A stretch of 64,000 bases of DNA. Source: Candidatus Oceanisphaera merdipullorum (GTDB lineage: Bacteria; Pseudomonadota; Gammaproteobacteria; Enterobacterales; Aeromonadaceae). The DNA lies in assembly GCA_018883865.1 (NCBI GenBank), contig JAHLFI010000043.1, positions 1-64,000 of the forward strand. The letters run 5' to 3'. How positions within the stretch are numbered: position 1 is the stretch's first letter; every line of letters starts with the position of its first letter. Position numbers and translations under genes: made by a program. The notes below the pieces were generated by a model that saw only the letters and a list, made by a program, of their open reading frames with translations, was not told where the DNA came from and searched no databases. Positions 44,363 to 57,135 of this stretch are shown here, piece by piece.

Positions 44363-44782
44363 GATGAACCTCTTAACAACTGTTGGTTGGGCAACGAACG
44401 AATAGCGTCAGTGATATCGACACCGTTAGATGCATCTGAACGAGAGATAAGTTTAAGAACGGTAGCGCATGCCCAAGGCAGCAGCAAATGGCGGGAAGAT
44501 AAAAAAGTATTAGTGCGGTGCAAGCAACTTCGCGAGCAATCCATAGGGTACACCGGTGTTTGGCCGGACCTCTTGGTTAAAATGAACGCATATCATAAGC
44601 ACAAATACGAGACAGGCAAAACTATTTTATAGTTTCAGCCTTATACCCCACAAAAATAAGGCGCAAGATCCCCGCCTTTATTGCGCCAGCTTTGCCTACG
44701 GATGTTTAGCCGGTGCACACAAGGTAAGATAGCGGGTTATTTTTACCGGCGTGGCAATGATGTTTTTATGGGGAGAAGCGGC
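44363..44782. other. Long gap between the TerC gene and pxpA
   Basis: About 420 bases between divergent genes. A minus-strand frame (44350-44553) overlaps the TerC start and a plus-strand one (44387-44632) faces it; neither has a ribosome site or family resemblance. I looked for a yybP-ykoY manganese riboswitch and did not find its conserved core. Confidence 0.6.
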
Positions 44783-45529
44783 ATGGCGAAATTATTACTG
44801 AATGCAGATCTGGGGGAGAGTTTTGGCGCTTGGCAATTAGGCCAAGATGAAGCCGTGCTGCCCTTTATTGATTTGGCTAATATCGCCTGCGGCTTTCATG
44901 CCTCAGATCCCGATACCATGCGCCGCACCGTGCGATTAGCTCAAGCACATCAGGTAAAAATTGGCGCCCATCCGGCCTATCCAGACTTAGTCGGCTTTGG
45001 CCGTCGATCATTAGCCTGTTCGCCCGCTGAAATAGAAAATATGGTGCTCTATCAGCTCGGCGCACTGGATGCCTTGTGCCGCGCCGAAGGTACGCGGGTG
45101 CGCTACGTTAAGCCCCACGGCGCGCTTTATAACGACATGATGCGCGAGCCAACTAAGTTAGCGGCTGTGATGCAAGCGGTGGCCCGTTTTGATGCGAGCT
45201 TGCCATTAATGCTGATGGCCAAAGCGGATAACCAAGCCGCCCGAGCTCTGGCCCAACCCTTTGGCCTGCAACTCTGGTTTGAAGCCTTTGCCGATCGCGC
45301 CTACGACCATGCGGGCTTTTTAGTCTCGCGCCAGCTGCCCGATGCCGTATTAAACGAGCCGGCGCAAATCATCGACCAAGCTAGACGTATCGCTTTGGGT
45401 GAGCCGTTAATCGCCAGTGATGGCAGCGCCTTGTTGTTAATGGCCGATACCTTGTGTGTACACGGCGACAATCCTGAGTCCATCGCCGCCGTGGCGGCTA
45501 TCCGGCAATTGCTGGATGGCATGGCGTGA
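44783..45529 (+). CDS. pxpA: 5-oxoprolinase subunit PxpA (LamB/YcsF)
   Basis: 248 residues. [40 protein letters not shown] and [10 protein letters not shown] carry the conserved Asp, His and Glu residues of the YcsF barrel. With PxpB and PxpC it opens 5-oxoproline (a damage product of glutamate and glutamine) to glutamate using ATP. Start at 44783 ([13 protein letters not shown]) with GGGAG 7 bases before; the frame is open further upstream to 44681. Its stop overlaps the pxpB start. Confidence 0.92.
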   Translation: MAKLLLNADLGESFGAWQLGQDEAVLPFIDLANIACGFHASDPDTMRRTVRLAQAHQVKIGAHPAYPDLVGFGRRSLACSPAEIENMVLYQLGALDALCRAEGTRVRYVKPHGALYNDMMREPTKLAAVMQAVARFDASLPLMLMAKADNQAARALAQPFGLQLWFEAFADRAYDHAGFLVSRQLPDAVLNEPAQIIDQARRIALGEPLIASDGSALLLMADTLCVHGDNPESIAAVAAIRQLLDGMA

Positions 45530-46266
45530 GTAACACTATACATAAGAATTTGCAGCCGCTACCTCGCCTCGAAAACGCCGGCATGGACGCTTGGCTGGTG
45601 CGTTTATTTGATGCCATAGACGAACGCAACATGGTTTGGATGACCGCTTTGGTCAGTGCGTGCAAGCAGGTTTTTGGCGACCAACTAGTAGACATAGTGC
45701 CTTCCTACACCACAGTCTTGGTGCAGTTTGACGCTTTGCAGTTAGACCATGCACAGGCGCGGCGCTTATTACAACAAGTGTTAGCCGAGCTAGAGCCTGC
45801 TGCTGAAACCGACCATAAGCCTCTGATCGAGTTGCCGGTTTGGTATCACCTTAATGTTGGCCCAGAGCTGGCGCGTTTGAGCCAACATACAGGGCTAGAA
45901 ATTCCCACCTTAATTGAGCTGCACTGCCAGCCTGTATATCGGGTGTTTGCGCTGGGTTTCGCGCCCGGCTTCGCTTTTATGGGTACCTTGCCCGCGTTGC
46001 TGGAATTACCCCGCTTAACACAGCCCAGAGCAAAGGTGTCCACCGGCAGCGTGGCCATTGCCGGTCGCCAAACAGCCGCCTACCCCAGTGCATCGCCGGG
46101 TGGCTGGAATGTGCTGGGCCGCACGCCCACTCAGTTATTTGATTTACACAGGCCTACTTTAAGCCTGCTGCAAGTGGGCGACCGAGTGCGCTTTGTGCCT
46201 ATCACTCAAGCCCAGTTTGAACGCTTGGGCGGCGATAGCACGCCTATGGCAAGAGAGACCTATTAA
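45526..46266 (+). CDS. pxpB: 5-oxoprolinase subunit PxpB (KipI-like)
   Basis: 246 residues. [53 protein letters not shown] and [27 protein letters not shown] are the KipI-family signatures. Starts at a GTG that overlaps the pxpA stop, with an N-terminal extension of about 25 residues before the family core. ATP-binding part of the complex together with PxpC. Confidence 0.9.
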   Translation: MSNTIHKNLQPLPRLENAGMDAWLVRLFDAIDERNMVWMTALVSACKQVFGDQLVDIVPSYTTVLVQFDALQLDHAQARRLLQQVLAELEPAAETDHKPLIELPVWYHLNVGPELARLSQHTGLEIPTLIELHCQPVYRVFALGFAPGFAFMGTLPALLELPRLTQPRAKVSTGSVAIAGRQTAAYPSASPGGWNVLGRTPTQLFDLHRPTLSLLQVGDRVRFVPITQAQFERLGGDSTPMARETY

Positions 46267-47207
46267 TGCAGAGTTTTCTCACCATCATCAAGCCCGGACC
46301 TTTAAGCACCTTGCAAGATGCCGGACGCGTTGGCGTGCGTCACTTAGGCATTAGCCAAGGCGGGCCGACGGACCTGCAAGCTTGGGCTTGGTCCAATTGG
46401 CTACTGGGTAATAACTGGGGCAGTCCGGCATTAGAAATCACCTTAGGCGGACTCACGCTAGTCGCAGAGCAAGCTTGCCACCTAGCGCTATGTGGCGCCG
46501 AGATACAAGCCCACGTGAATGGCCAGCCACTGGCCAACAACCAAGCTTTTACGCTTGCCGCAGGCGACGAACTTAGGCTCGGCATGGCTAAATGCAGCGT
46601 GCGCGCCTATCTAGCCGTGGCGGGTGGTTTTATCGCGAAACCGGTTCTAGGCAGCGTGGCATGTGTGATGCGTGACCAACTCGGCGGCCATTTGGGCAAT
46701 GGCACTAAATTAGCCGCTGGCGACAAACTCATTTTCTCAGCGCCAAAACAAGTGAGGCCAGCATTACCACGCCGATTGCCCAAGCATGCCCTGCCCGATT
46801 ACGCTGTTGAGCCAACTCTGGATTTAATTCCGGGGGCACAGTTTCGTTTTTTTGATGATGTCAGCCTGCTCCAAGCGGTGACTCAGTCTTGGCGACTGGA
46901 TCCTCGATCGGATCGCATGGGGATCCGCCTGCAAGGCCCTGCATTGCATTGCAGCATAGAAACGTTAATCTCGGAAAGCCTCACGCTGGGTGCGGTACAG
47001 GTACCGCCTAACGGCCAACCCATTATTTTATTAAACGACCGTCAAACTATTGGCGGCTATCCGCGCTTAGGCACGCTGACGCCGCTGGCTTGTGCGAGGC
47101 TGGCTCAATGCCAACCGGGTCAAACAATACGATTGGGCATCTGCACCGCAAGCCAAGCTCAAGCACAATATCGGGAATTTAGGGCGGCACTGGAAAGACA
47201 GCCGTAA
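46266..47207 (+). CDS. pxpC: 5-oxoprolinase subunit PxpC (KipA-like)
   Basis: 313 residues. IIKPGPLSTLQDAGRVGVRHLGISQGGPTD, CGAEIQAHVNG, YLAVAGGF, SDRMGIRLQGPAL, SEGS-like SLTLGAVQVPPNGQPIILLNDRQTIGGYP are the biotin-carboxylase-like KipA signatures. ATG overlaps the pxpB stop by one base. Third gene of the tightly coupled pxpABC operon. Confidence 0.92.
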   Translation: MQSFLTIIKPGPLSTLQDAGRVGVRHLGISQGGPTDLQAWAWSNWLLGNNWGSPALEITLGGLTLVAEQACHLALCGAEIQAHVNGQPLANNQAFTLAAGDELRLGMAKCSVRAYLAVAGGFIAKPVLGSVACVMRDQLGGHLGNGTKLAAGDKLIFSAPKQVRPALPRRLPKHALPDYAVEPTLDLIPGAQFRFFDDVSLLQAVTQSWRLDPRSDRMGIRLQGPALHCSIETLISESLTLGAVQVPPNGQPIILLNDRQTIGGYPRLGTLTPLACARLAQCQPGQTIRLGICTASQAQAQYREFRAALERQP

Positions 47208-47269
47208 GCTTTACGGCGGTAAGCTGCTTATACTGATCTCAACTTCGCACTGCTGTAGATAGACACGCC

Positions 47270-48823
47270 ATGCACCATTATTTTGCTCAACTTTTATCAC
47301 TCAGCACGCGGCTGTTCGGCTTTCCCCGAGCGGCGAATAAACCCGAGCCTGTTCCTTTCGAGCCCAAAGACAGTAAATACACTCGCCTTGGCCAAGGCAT
47401 CATTAAAGAGGCAGAAAATCAACAAGGCTCATCTGGATTTTACTTATTAAGCAATGGTTTAGATGCATTTGTGACGCGTTTGTCCTTAATGGAAGCCGCG
47501 GATCAAACCTTGGACGTGCAGTATTATCTATTTCACAAAGACGTCACCGCTAAGCTATTTACTCATTACTTAGTGCGCGCCGCAGATCGTGGGGTGCGAG
47601 TACGCATCTTGCTCGACGACTTTGGTCATTATGGCCAAGAGCGCTTATTACGTGCATTAGTTGAGCACCCTAATATTTCGATTCGCTTATTTAACCCCTT
47701 TGCCAATCGCAAGTTGCCCTACTTAGATTTTATAACGCGCTTTTCCAAGGTACAGAGGCGCATGCACAACAAGTCATTTATTGCCGATAACCAAGCGGCC
47801 ATTATTGGTGGCCGCAACATTGGTAACGCCTATTTTGCCGCCGATACATACGCCAATTTTACCGACTTAGATGTGCTGGGCATCGGCCAGTTTGCCGCAG
47901 AGGTCACTACTGCTTTCGAACTATATTGGGAACACAGTCTGTCGGTACCGGTGCAAGCGCTGCAGCGCAGAACCCTTAAACTTTCTTTAGCAGGTGTGCG
48001 CCGAAAACTCGCGAGGCGTCGTCATTATAAAAGCAGCCGCGCTTATTTGTCCCGTTTAGCGGATTTAACCTTGGTGGAAAAACTAAAAAATGGTGAGCTC
48101 GCATTATATTGGGCCGATTCGCAATTGATGTACGATCACCCAGATAAATTACTGAACGATTGCGCGGATACTCGCGGCCACTTAGCACCCACGCTAGATT
48201 GTCTCTGGCAGGATGTAAGCCAAGAAGCGCTGCTGGTGTCGCCCTACTTTATCCCAGGAGATGACGGCGTCGCTACCTTTGCGGACTGGATAGCGAAAGG
48301 CGCCAAGGTGACTGTCTTAACCAACTCACTCGCCGCTAACGATGTGCCCTTAGTGCATGCAGGTTACGCGCGCTACCGCCAGCCGCTGCTTAGCGCCGGC
48401 GTCCAGTTATGGGAGCTACAACCCAGCAGTAAAAAATTACGAAGAAGTAGGCGTTCTCGAGGCCTGCCTAGCTCTTCTAAGGCCAGTTTACATGCCAAAA
48501 CGCTGATTTTTGATCGCAAAACTTTGTTTGTGGGCTCGCTTAACTTGGATCCTAGATCCCTTAACCTCAACACCGAAATTGGCGTGTTAATTCACAGTAA
48601 AGCCATGGCTGAGTTCGCCAGCGAAATTTTTTTAGCTGAGCTGCCCGAACACGCCTGGCGCTTAAAGATGAGTAAAGAAGCAGGCTCTCGCACTGGATTA
48701 GAATGGTTAGATGAGTCTGAACCTGAGGCTATTCAGCGCTATCAGCACGAACCCGAGGCCAGCCGTTGGAGCCGCTTTAGAGCATGGGCTTTTGGCTATC
48801 TACCGTTGGAATCACTACTGTAA
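47270..48823 (+). CDS. clsC: Phospholipase D-family cardiolipin synthase, ClsC-like
   Basis: 517 residues with two HKD motifs: H166-K168-D173 (HNKSFIADN, then GGRNIG) and H407-K409-D414 (HAKTLIFD, then GSLNLDPRS). The layout LDVQYYLFHKDVTAKLF near residue 82 and a basic insert before the second motif match ClsC (YmdC), which makes cardiolipin from phosphatidylglycerol and phosphatidylethanolamine. There is no ymdB partner adjacent. 62 bases after pxpC, with a weak ribosome site. Confidence 0.82.
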   Translation: MHHYFAQLLSLSTRLFGFPRAANKPEPVPFEPKDSKYTRLGQGIIKEAENQQGSSGFYLLSNGLDAFVTRLSLMEAADQTLDVQYYLFHKDVTAKLFTHYLVRAADRGVRVRILLDDFGHYGQERLLRALVEHPNISIRLFNPFANRKLPYLDFITRFSKVQRRMHNKSFIADNQAAIIGGRNIGNAYFAADTYANFTDLDVLGIGQFAAEVTTAFELYWEHSLSVPVQALQRRTLKLSLAGVRRKLARRRHYKSSRAYLSRLADLTLVEKLKNGELALYWADSQLMYDHPDKLLNDCADTRGHLAPTLDCLWQDVSQEALLVSPYFIPGDDGVATFADWIAKGAKVTVLTNSLAANDVPLVHAGYARYRQPLLSAGVQLWELQPSSKKLRRSRRSRGLPSSSKASLHAKTLIFDRKTLFVGSLNLDPRSLNLNTEIGVLIHSKAMAEFASEIFLAELPEHAWRLKMSKEAGSRTGLEWLDESEPEAIQRYQHEPEASRWSRFRAWAFGYLPLESLL

Positions 48824-48861
48824 TTAGCCGAGTCTCTCATCTTACGCATCAGCTAAATAAT

Positions 48862-48895
48862 ACGGCTCTGCGCAGCCTAAGCCGTGCAGAGCCGT
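48862..48895 (+). terminator. Stem-loop after clsC
   Basis: ACGGCTCTGC and exact complement GCAGAGCCGT around 14 bases. No T-tract, so termination efficiency is doubtful. Confidence 0.55.
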
Positions 48896-48957
48896 CTTGG
48901 ATACCATCATGTTAAATAAAAGACCTTAGAGACCTCACTCGAAACACGGTATGAGTG

Positions 48958-49518
48958 CTAAACCTTAGCGCCTAGCATACGGCGCAGCGTGCCATCTTTA
49001 TCCAGCACATGGTGCTTAAGTGCGCCAGCAATATGCAGCAATATCGCCAACATCAGCAGAAACCCCAAAATGCCGTGCGCTGAAGACATCACCTCGGCCA
49101 GCGGACCATTTAGCGGTATCACCTTACTTAAATTGGTCGGATCTGGGTTTCTCGCCACCAATGGTAAGCCAAAAAAAGCCACACCATTACCGCCAAATAC
49201 GGACATTAAAAAGCCAAACACCGGCATCAATAATACACCTACCAACAACAGATAATGTACGCTGCGGGCGAGTATGCGCTCAGCCGCAGAATATTGACTG
49301 ACCGCTTGTGGCCAGCCGTTTTTCAAGCGGCGGATCACTTGTACCAACACGATTAAAAAAATCAGCTGACCAAAGGATTTATGCCATGGATACAAAGCGT
49401 AAACTTCTTGATTTGTCATATACACGCCCACGGTGAGCATACTCAGCACCATGATAGCCACAAGCCAGTGCAGTAATATGGTAGTGGTGCTCAGCTTAGT
49501 TCTAGTATCAACATTCAT
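48958..49518 (-). CDS. Cytochrome b561 family protein
   Basis: 186 residues with four membrane segments. Histidines in TTILLHWLVAIMV, YPWHKSFGQLIFLIVL, SSAHGILGFLLM and LLHIAGALKHHVLDKDGTLRRM are the b561 heme ligands and signature. A second CybB-type protein in the window besides 32637-33158, with a similar C-terminal tail. Single gene. Confidence 0.88.
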   Translation of the reverse strand: MNVDTRTKLSTTTILLHWLVAIMVLSMLTVGVYMTNQEVYALYPWHKSFGQLIFLIVLVQVIRRLKNGWPQAVSQYSAAERILARSVHYLLLVGVLLMPVFGFLMSVFGGNGVAFFGLPLVARNPDPTNLSKVIPLNGPLAEVMSSAHGILGFLLMLAILLHIAGALKHHVLDKDGTLRRMLGAKV

Positions 49519-49800
49519 TGGTGTACTCCCTTACGTTATACCGACTCTTATCGTTATACGGATTACCGACTGGGTTTGCGGTACCGCAGCACAAAGTTGA
49601 GTGTTGACGCTGAAAGTATAAATAGCGAACCCTTGATCGCGCTGGATGGATCCTCGCTGTCGAGACTATGATTAGCCGCAACAGCGAGCACGGCGCAAAG
49701 AAGTACCAAGGCAATAAGTAGTGAATGCCCGTTTATTGTAAAAGGCTAAAGTCGACACTCGGTATTTACTTGAACTGACAGCTTAGCGCTTCCCGCTGCT

Positions 49801-50205
49801 TTACCCAAACCGTCGCGAATTACGGTTAACTTCGTCGATTTGACCGTTCAAGGTGCAAAAATCGTAGAGAAAGCCGAGTAGAAAGAATCCGCCGGTAAAA
49901 AACCAAATAATGGCCGTTACCCATTTGCCCATATAGAGGCGGTGGGCGCCGAAGATGCCGAGAAAGGTCATTAAAACCCAAGCGATATTATAATCGACAC
50001 TTCCTTTGGCATAACGCTCGTCGGCGTCTCTGTCCATGCTTGGGATTAAAAACAAATCCACGATCCAACCGATAAAAAATAGCCCCAGCGTAAAGAAGTA
50101 AATAACGCCACTGATTGGGCGACCGTAGTAAAAACGGTGGGCGCCCATAAAGCCAAAAATCCACAGGACGTAGCCGATCACCTTGCTGTGTGTGCTGTTG
50201 CTCAT
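49801..50205 (-). CDS. TM2-domain protein (two copies)
   Basis: 134 residues. Two TM2 units: KVIGYVLWIFGFMGAHRFYYGRPISGVIYFFTLG (about 7-40) and NIAWVLMTFLGIFGAHRLYMGKWVTAIIWFFTGG (about 73-106), each with the GAHR-YxG turn between hydrophobic helices. Function unknown. Start at 50205 with GGGAG 7 bases before; a TTG two codons earlier is in frame. Confidence 0.86.
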   Translation of the reverse strand: MSNSTHSKVIGYVLWIFGFMGAHRFYYGRPISGVIYFFTLGLFFIGWIVDLFLIPSMDRDADERYAKGSVDYNIAWVLMTFLGIFGAHRLYMGKWVTAIIWFFTGGFFLLGFLYDFCTLNGQIDEVNRNSRRFG

Positions 50206-50343
50206 AATCAAACTCCCTGGTGGCCAAATGCTAGTTATTAGCTTAAGCGCTTATCTTAACCACTGCCTACCAAGCACACCATATTTACCGCTCGTCATAG
50301 CTAATGCTGCGTCTAAGCCTGACCGGTCGCGACATTTAGGGAT

Positions 50344-50371
50344 AAAAAAACCTGCCGCAGCAGGTTTTTTT
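50344..50371 (-). terminator. Terminator of the thi operon
   Basis: AAAAAAACCTGC, loop CGCA, GCAGGTTTTTTT. Lies 17 bases after the thiG stop, so the operon ends here. Confidence 0.92.
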
Positions 50372-50387
50372 GATGGTGCACAGTGAC

Positions 50388-51155
50388 TTATTTATTCGCG
50401 AAATTAGTCAGTGGGCTGGTCGCCTGAGCGTATTGGCTCTTGCTTGGCAAGCCGGCCAAGTAAGCGTGGCGACCAGACTCAACAGCCAGTTTAAAGGCCA
50501 ACGCCATGGCTATTGGGTCGCGCGCAGTAGCGATAGCGGTATTTACCAGCACAGCATCGGCACCCAATTCCATAGCGTAAGCCGCATGGCTAGGCGCGCC
50601 TATGCCAGCATCTACGATCACGGGAATATTGGCTTGCTCGATAATGATTTGCAGAAAATCATGGGTCACTAGGCCTTTATTGGTACCAATCGGCGCACCG
50701 AGTGGCATCACGGCGGCACACCCTGCTTCTTCTAAACGCTTGCACAATAAAGGATCGGCGCTGCAATAAGGCAGTACGATAAAGCCTTCTTTCACCAAGA
50801 TTTCGGCCGCTTTCAGCGTTTCAATCGGGTCAGGCAGTAAATACTTAGGGTCTGGATGCACTTCTAACTTTACCCAGTTAGTACCCAGCGCTTCACGGGC
50901 CAGACGCGCCGCAAATAATGCTTCTTCGACCGTGTGCGCACCCGCTGTATTCGGCAGCAAGTGCACGCCTAGCTCGAGTAGCGGCGGTAAAATATCGTCG
51001 CTGTGATTAACCAGATCGACGCGCTTCATTGCCATAGTGACCATCTCTGAGCCACCCGCAAAAAACGCATCTTTCATCTGCTGACGGTTGGCAAATTTAC
51101 CGGTTCCGGTAAAAAGACGAGAACTAAAGGTTTTATCGGCAATGGTAAGACTCAT
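50388..51155 (-). CDS. thiG: Thiazole synthase ThiG
   Basis: 255 residues, TIM-barrel. [47 protein letters not shown] (with the Schiff-base Lys in VKLEV) and [28 protein letters not shown] are characteristic. Makes the thiazole phosphate moiety of thiamine from deoxyxylulose phosphate, ThiS-thiocarboxylate and dehydroglycine. It is the last gene of the operon; a thiH normally follows in E. coli and Shewanella but is absent. Confidence 0.95.
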   Translation of the reverse strand: MSLTIADKTFSSRLFTGTGKFANRQQMKDAFFAGGSEMVTMAMKRVDLVNHSDDILPPLLELGVHLLPNTAGAHTVEEALFAARLAREALGTNWVKLEVHPDPKYLLPDPIETLKAAEILVKEGFIVLPYCSADPLLCKRLEEAGCAAVMPLGAPIGTNKGLVTHDFLQIIIEQANIPVIVDAGIGAPSHAAYAMELGADAVLVNTAIATARDPIAMALAFKLAVESGRHAYLAGLPSKSQYAQATSPLTNFANK

Positions 51156-51156
51156 G

Positions 51157-51357
51157 TTAGCCTCCGGCTATGGCGTGAAATAAAGTTATTTTATCGTTTT
51201 CATTTAAGATTTGTTCGGACCACTGGCCGCGCGCTACCACTGCTTGGTTCAGCGCCACCGCCACGCCGGGCTTGTTTTGATCAAGCTCCAGCAATAACTC
51301 GGCCAGCGTAATGCCTTCGGTCAGCATCATGGTTTTATCGTTCAGTGTAATTTGCAT
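51157..51357 (-). CDS. thiS: Sulfur carrier protein ThiS
   Basis: 66 residues, ubiquitin fold, ending in the Gly-Gly tail (FHAIAGG) that ThiF adenylates and that carries the thiocarboxylate sulfur. [13 protein letters not shown] and ENDKITLF are conserved. Overlaps the thiF stop by one base and is one base from thiG. Confidence 0.94.
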   Translation of the reverse strand: MQITLNDKTMMLTEGITLAELLLELDQNKPGVAVALNQAVVARGQWSEQILNENDKITLFHAIAGG

Positions 51358-52142
51358 TATTGGTCTCCCTTAAGCCCGCATACCGGACAAGCGGGGTCCT
51401 TCGGCACCCGCAGGCCGTGCCAACTATGATTTTTGGCATCAAACAGTTTTAGCTCGCCCCACGGCACTGTGCCCGTGTCGGTGAAGTATTTAATGGCTTC
51501 CAGCGCTTGCAGCATACCTATGGTGCCCACTACTGGGCCAATCACACCTGAGTTGCTGCAATTTAAGCGCTCGCCAATATCGGTGCCATAAAGGCAACGA
51601 TAACAGCCATGGTCGCGCTTAGGATCCAGCGCCAGCAATTGGCCTTCAAAGCGAATGGCGGCACCCACCAGCAAGGGCTTTCCCGCACCATAACAGGCGG
51701 CATTCAGTTGCTGGCGGATCAAAATATTGTCGGTGCAATCGAGCACCAAATCGACTTGTGCGACAAAATCGACCAGGTTTTGCTCGTTCATCTTTTGATT
51801 GATGGCGACCACTTCCACTTCTGGATTCAATTTTTGCAACTTAAGTCGGGCCGTTTCAGCCTTACTTTGCTTGATACTGTCCATATCATACAAAGTTTGG
51901 CGCTGTAGGTTGCTGACCTCGATATGATCAAAATCAGCCAACCACAAGGTGCCCACGCCCGCTGCGGCCAAATATTGCACTGCGGGCGAGCCTAACCCCC
52001 CGAGCCCCACCACTAAGATGGAAGCCTGCTTCAGCTTCAACTGACCTTGCTCGCCCACTTCTTCCAGTAGCAGGTGCCGGCTGTAGCGAACAAATTCGTC
52101 GTCGCTAAGCTCAATGACACCAGATTCGCGGTCGCTCTGCAT
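51357..52142 (-). CDS. thiF: ThiS adenylyltransferase ThiF
   Basis: 261 residues, E1-like. ATP site VVGLGGLGSPAVQYLAAAGVGTLWLADFD, N-R-Q patch SNLQRQTLY, LDCTDN, and zinc cysteines in CYRC and CPVCG. Adenylates the C-terminus of ThiS. Confidence 0.94.
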   Translation of the reverse strand: MQSDRESGVIELSDDEFVRYSRHLLLEEVGEQGQLKLKQASILVVGLGGLGSPAVQYLAAAGVGTLWLADFDHIEVSNLQRQTLYDMDSIKQSKAETARLKLQKLNPEVEVVAINQKMNEQNLVDFVAQVDLVLDCTDNILIRQQLNAACYGAGKPLLVGAAIRFEGQLLALDPKRDHGCYRCLYGTDIGERLNCSNSGVIGPVVGTIGMLQALEAIKYFTDTGTVPWGELKLFDAKNHSWHGLRVPKDPACPVCGLKGDQ

Positions 52143-52143
52143 A

Positions 52144-55760
<3,617 letters not shown>

Positions 55761-55765
55761 TCACT

Positions 55766-55860
55766 TGCTTCCCTTACGCAGGTATTAGCCTGATCAGGTT
55801 CAACGGATCCCACTATTGTGGTCTCAGCTCATTAAGAGCACTCCGACAAGATAGTGGCCA
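55766..55860 (-). promoter_or_regulatory. TPP (THI-box) riboswitch upstream of thiC
   Basis: Minus strand contains GTCGGAGTGC, TGAGCTGAGA, then GAACCTGATCAGGCTAATACC and TGCGTAAGGGAAGC, the conserved THI-element core. It lies about 95 bases upstream of the thiC start. It is expected to repress the whole thi operon when thiamine pyrophosphate is plentiful. Confidence 0.96.
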
Positions 55861-56120
55861 GTAAAACAGATCCAGATCACAAAAGCAAAGCGGTTATTGA
55901 TTATAAATAACTCGGCTAACTGTCGACAAAAGTATCGATAACCGCGTTGAACATAGGCAAACAGCAGATAAATGTTGCATATCGCAGCCCTAGATACTTA
56001 AAGGTAAATAAAGCTATCAATGTCTAATGAGGTCTAGGCGGCTAGTCATATAATCATGGCGATGTTAGTTTCAGGTAAAGATATTAGCCCGAGCTGGGCG
56101 GCCCGTTTAGAGATACCAAT
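55861..56120. other. Gap between the thi riboswitch and the MenC-like gene
   Basis: About 260 bases between divergent genes. Should hold the thi promoter. A short frame of 33 codons starting near 56056 overlaps the start of the next gene; it has no known match and is probably chance. Confidence 0.55.
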
Positions 56121-57041
56121 ATGCTCATTACCCTTTATCGCTATCAATTACCCTTAACTTTTCCGCTCACTATAAATGACGCGACAGTGGTGGTAAGAGA
56201 AGGTTTTTACGTAAAAATTGACGGTCATTGGAGCGAAGTGGTGGCCCCGCTTGGTGAGCATAACGCTGCAGTAGAGCAAGACTTACGAGCGGCCACTGCG
56301 CGTTTACGCCAAGGACTGCCTCATGAAGCTAAGTTACCGGCGGTGCAGTTTGGTTTAGATTGTGCGCAGGCCAAAATAAGCTCGATGCCTTTATCAGCAA
56401 GCGCCTCTTTACCGTTATTGGAAGGCCCCAGAGACCCCTTGGTGCGCGCTTGGCGCTGTCGGCGGATACATCCAGAGCGGGCTTGGCTCACCCTTACTGG
56501 CGATGTGCATTACGACGCCGGTTTAATACGCGAGCTGTGCATGTTGGCGCCCAAGGTGCGCTTAGTGCTGGATGCGGGCGCCCGTTTAAACAGCGAACAG
56601 ATCATCGATTTATGGTCGCGCATCGAGATTGGCCGTATCGACTGGCTACTGGATCCCACTCCTAAGCTTAGTGAAGCGCAAACCTTGAGTAAGCAGTACT
56701 CAATGCCGGTCGCCCTCGACTGGGCACGTTATTCTAGTTTCGCCCCGGCCGCAGCAGCTGATTTGAGCGATGCGGAATTTGCTAAGGCGGTGATCGTTAG
56801 GCCGGCGCAATTGGGCGGCCTTTCCCGCAACCAAAAGCTCGTCGCTCAAGCTCACGCCTTGGGGCTGGAAGTCATGTTGGGCGATAGCTTACAAAGTGGC
56901 CTAGGTCAGCATCAGTTAGCCCATTTATCTCACCAATGGCTGCCGGATGCACCACTGGCGTTAGGCCGCTGTCGTTACCTACTGGACTCTGGCGTCGATG
57001 ATCGAGGAAAACCCAAAATAGCTGGACTCACGCCGCTCTGA
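56121..57041 (+). CDS. MenC-like enolase-superfamily protein lacking catalytic lysines
   Basis: 306 residues. Aligns along its length with o-succinylbenzoate synthase MenC: PLGEHNAAVEQDL, LPAVQFGLDCAQAKI, RLVLDAGARLN, AHALGLEVMLGDSLQSGLGQHQLAHLSHQW. In E. coli MenC the catalytic lysines lie in KVKVG and VIKPT; here these read LTLTG and VRPAQ. The first metal Asp (LDAG) is kept, the Glu of FLEEP reads as LLDPT. So it is either inactive as OSBS or repurposed. No other men gene is near. Weak ribosome site. Confidence 0.65.
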   Translation: MLITLYRYQLPLTFPLTINDATVVVREGFYVKIDGHWSEVVAPLGEHNAAVEQDLRAATARLRQGLPHEAKLPAVQFGLDCAQAKISSMPLSASASLPLLEGPRDPLVRAWRCRRIHPERAWLTLTGDVHYDAGLIRELCMLAPKVRLVLDAGARLNSEQIIDLWSRIEIGRIDWLLDPTPKLSEAQTLSKQYSMPVALDWARYSSFAPAAAADLSDAEFAKAVIVRPAQLGGLSRNQKLVAQAHALGLEVMLGDSLQSGLGQHQLAHLSHQWLPDAPLALGRCRYLLDSGVDDRGKPKIAGLTPL

Positions 57042-57135
57042 CTCTGCTGTTACCCTATTAGGACACTTAAGCACTGCTTGGCATATGAGGCCTAAATCCG
57101 TATAGTCAGCTGCATATTTCGACAGGTTTCTATAT

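Noticed and set aside
44350..44553. Minus-strand frame of 67 codons overlapping the TerC start, as a leader peptide
   Set aside because: No ribosome site, no family resemblance and no associated attenuator hairpin.
44363..44680. yybP-ykoY manganese riboswitch upstream of the TerC gene
   Set aside because: The conserved GGGGAGUA and UCAUCAC core elements could not be found on the minus strand.
47202..47216. CCGTAA-GCT-TTACGG hairpin at the pxpC stop as a terminator
   Set aside because: Only a 6-bp stem and no T-tract; clsC follows on the same strand.
49508..49714. Minus-strand frame of 68 codons before the b561 gene at 48958
   Set aside because: Overlaps the b561 start, Arg/Tyr/Cys-rich without family pattern or ribosome site.
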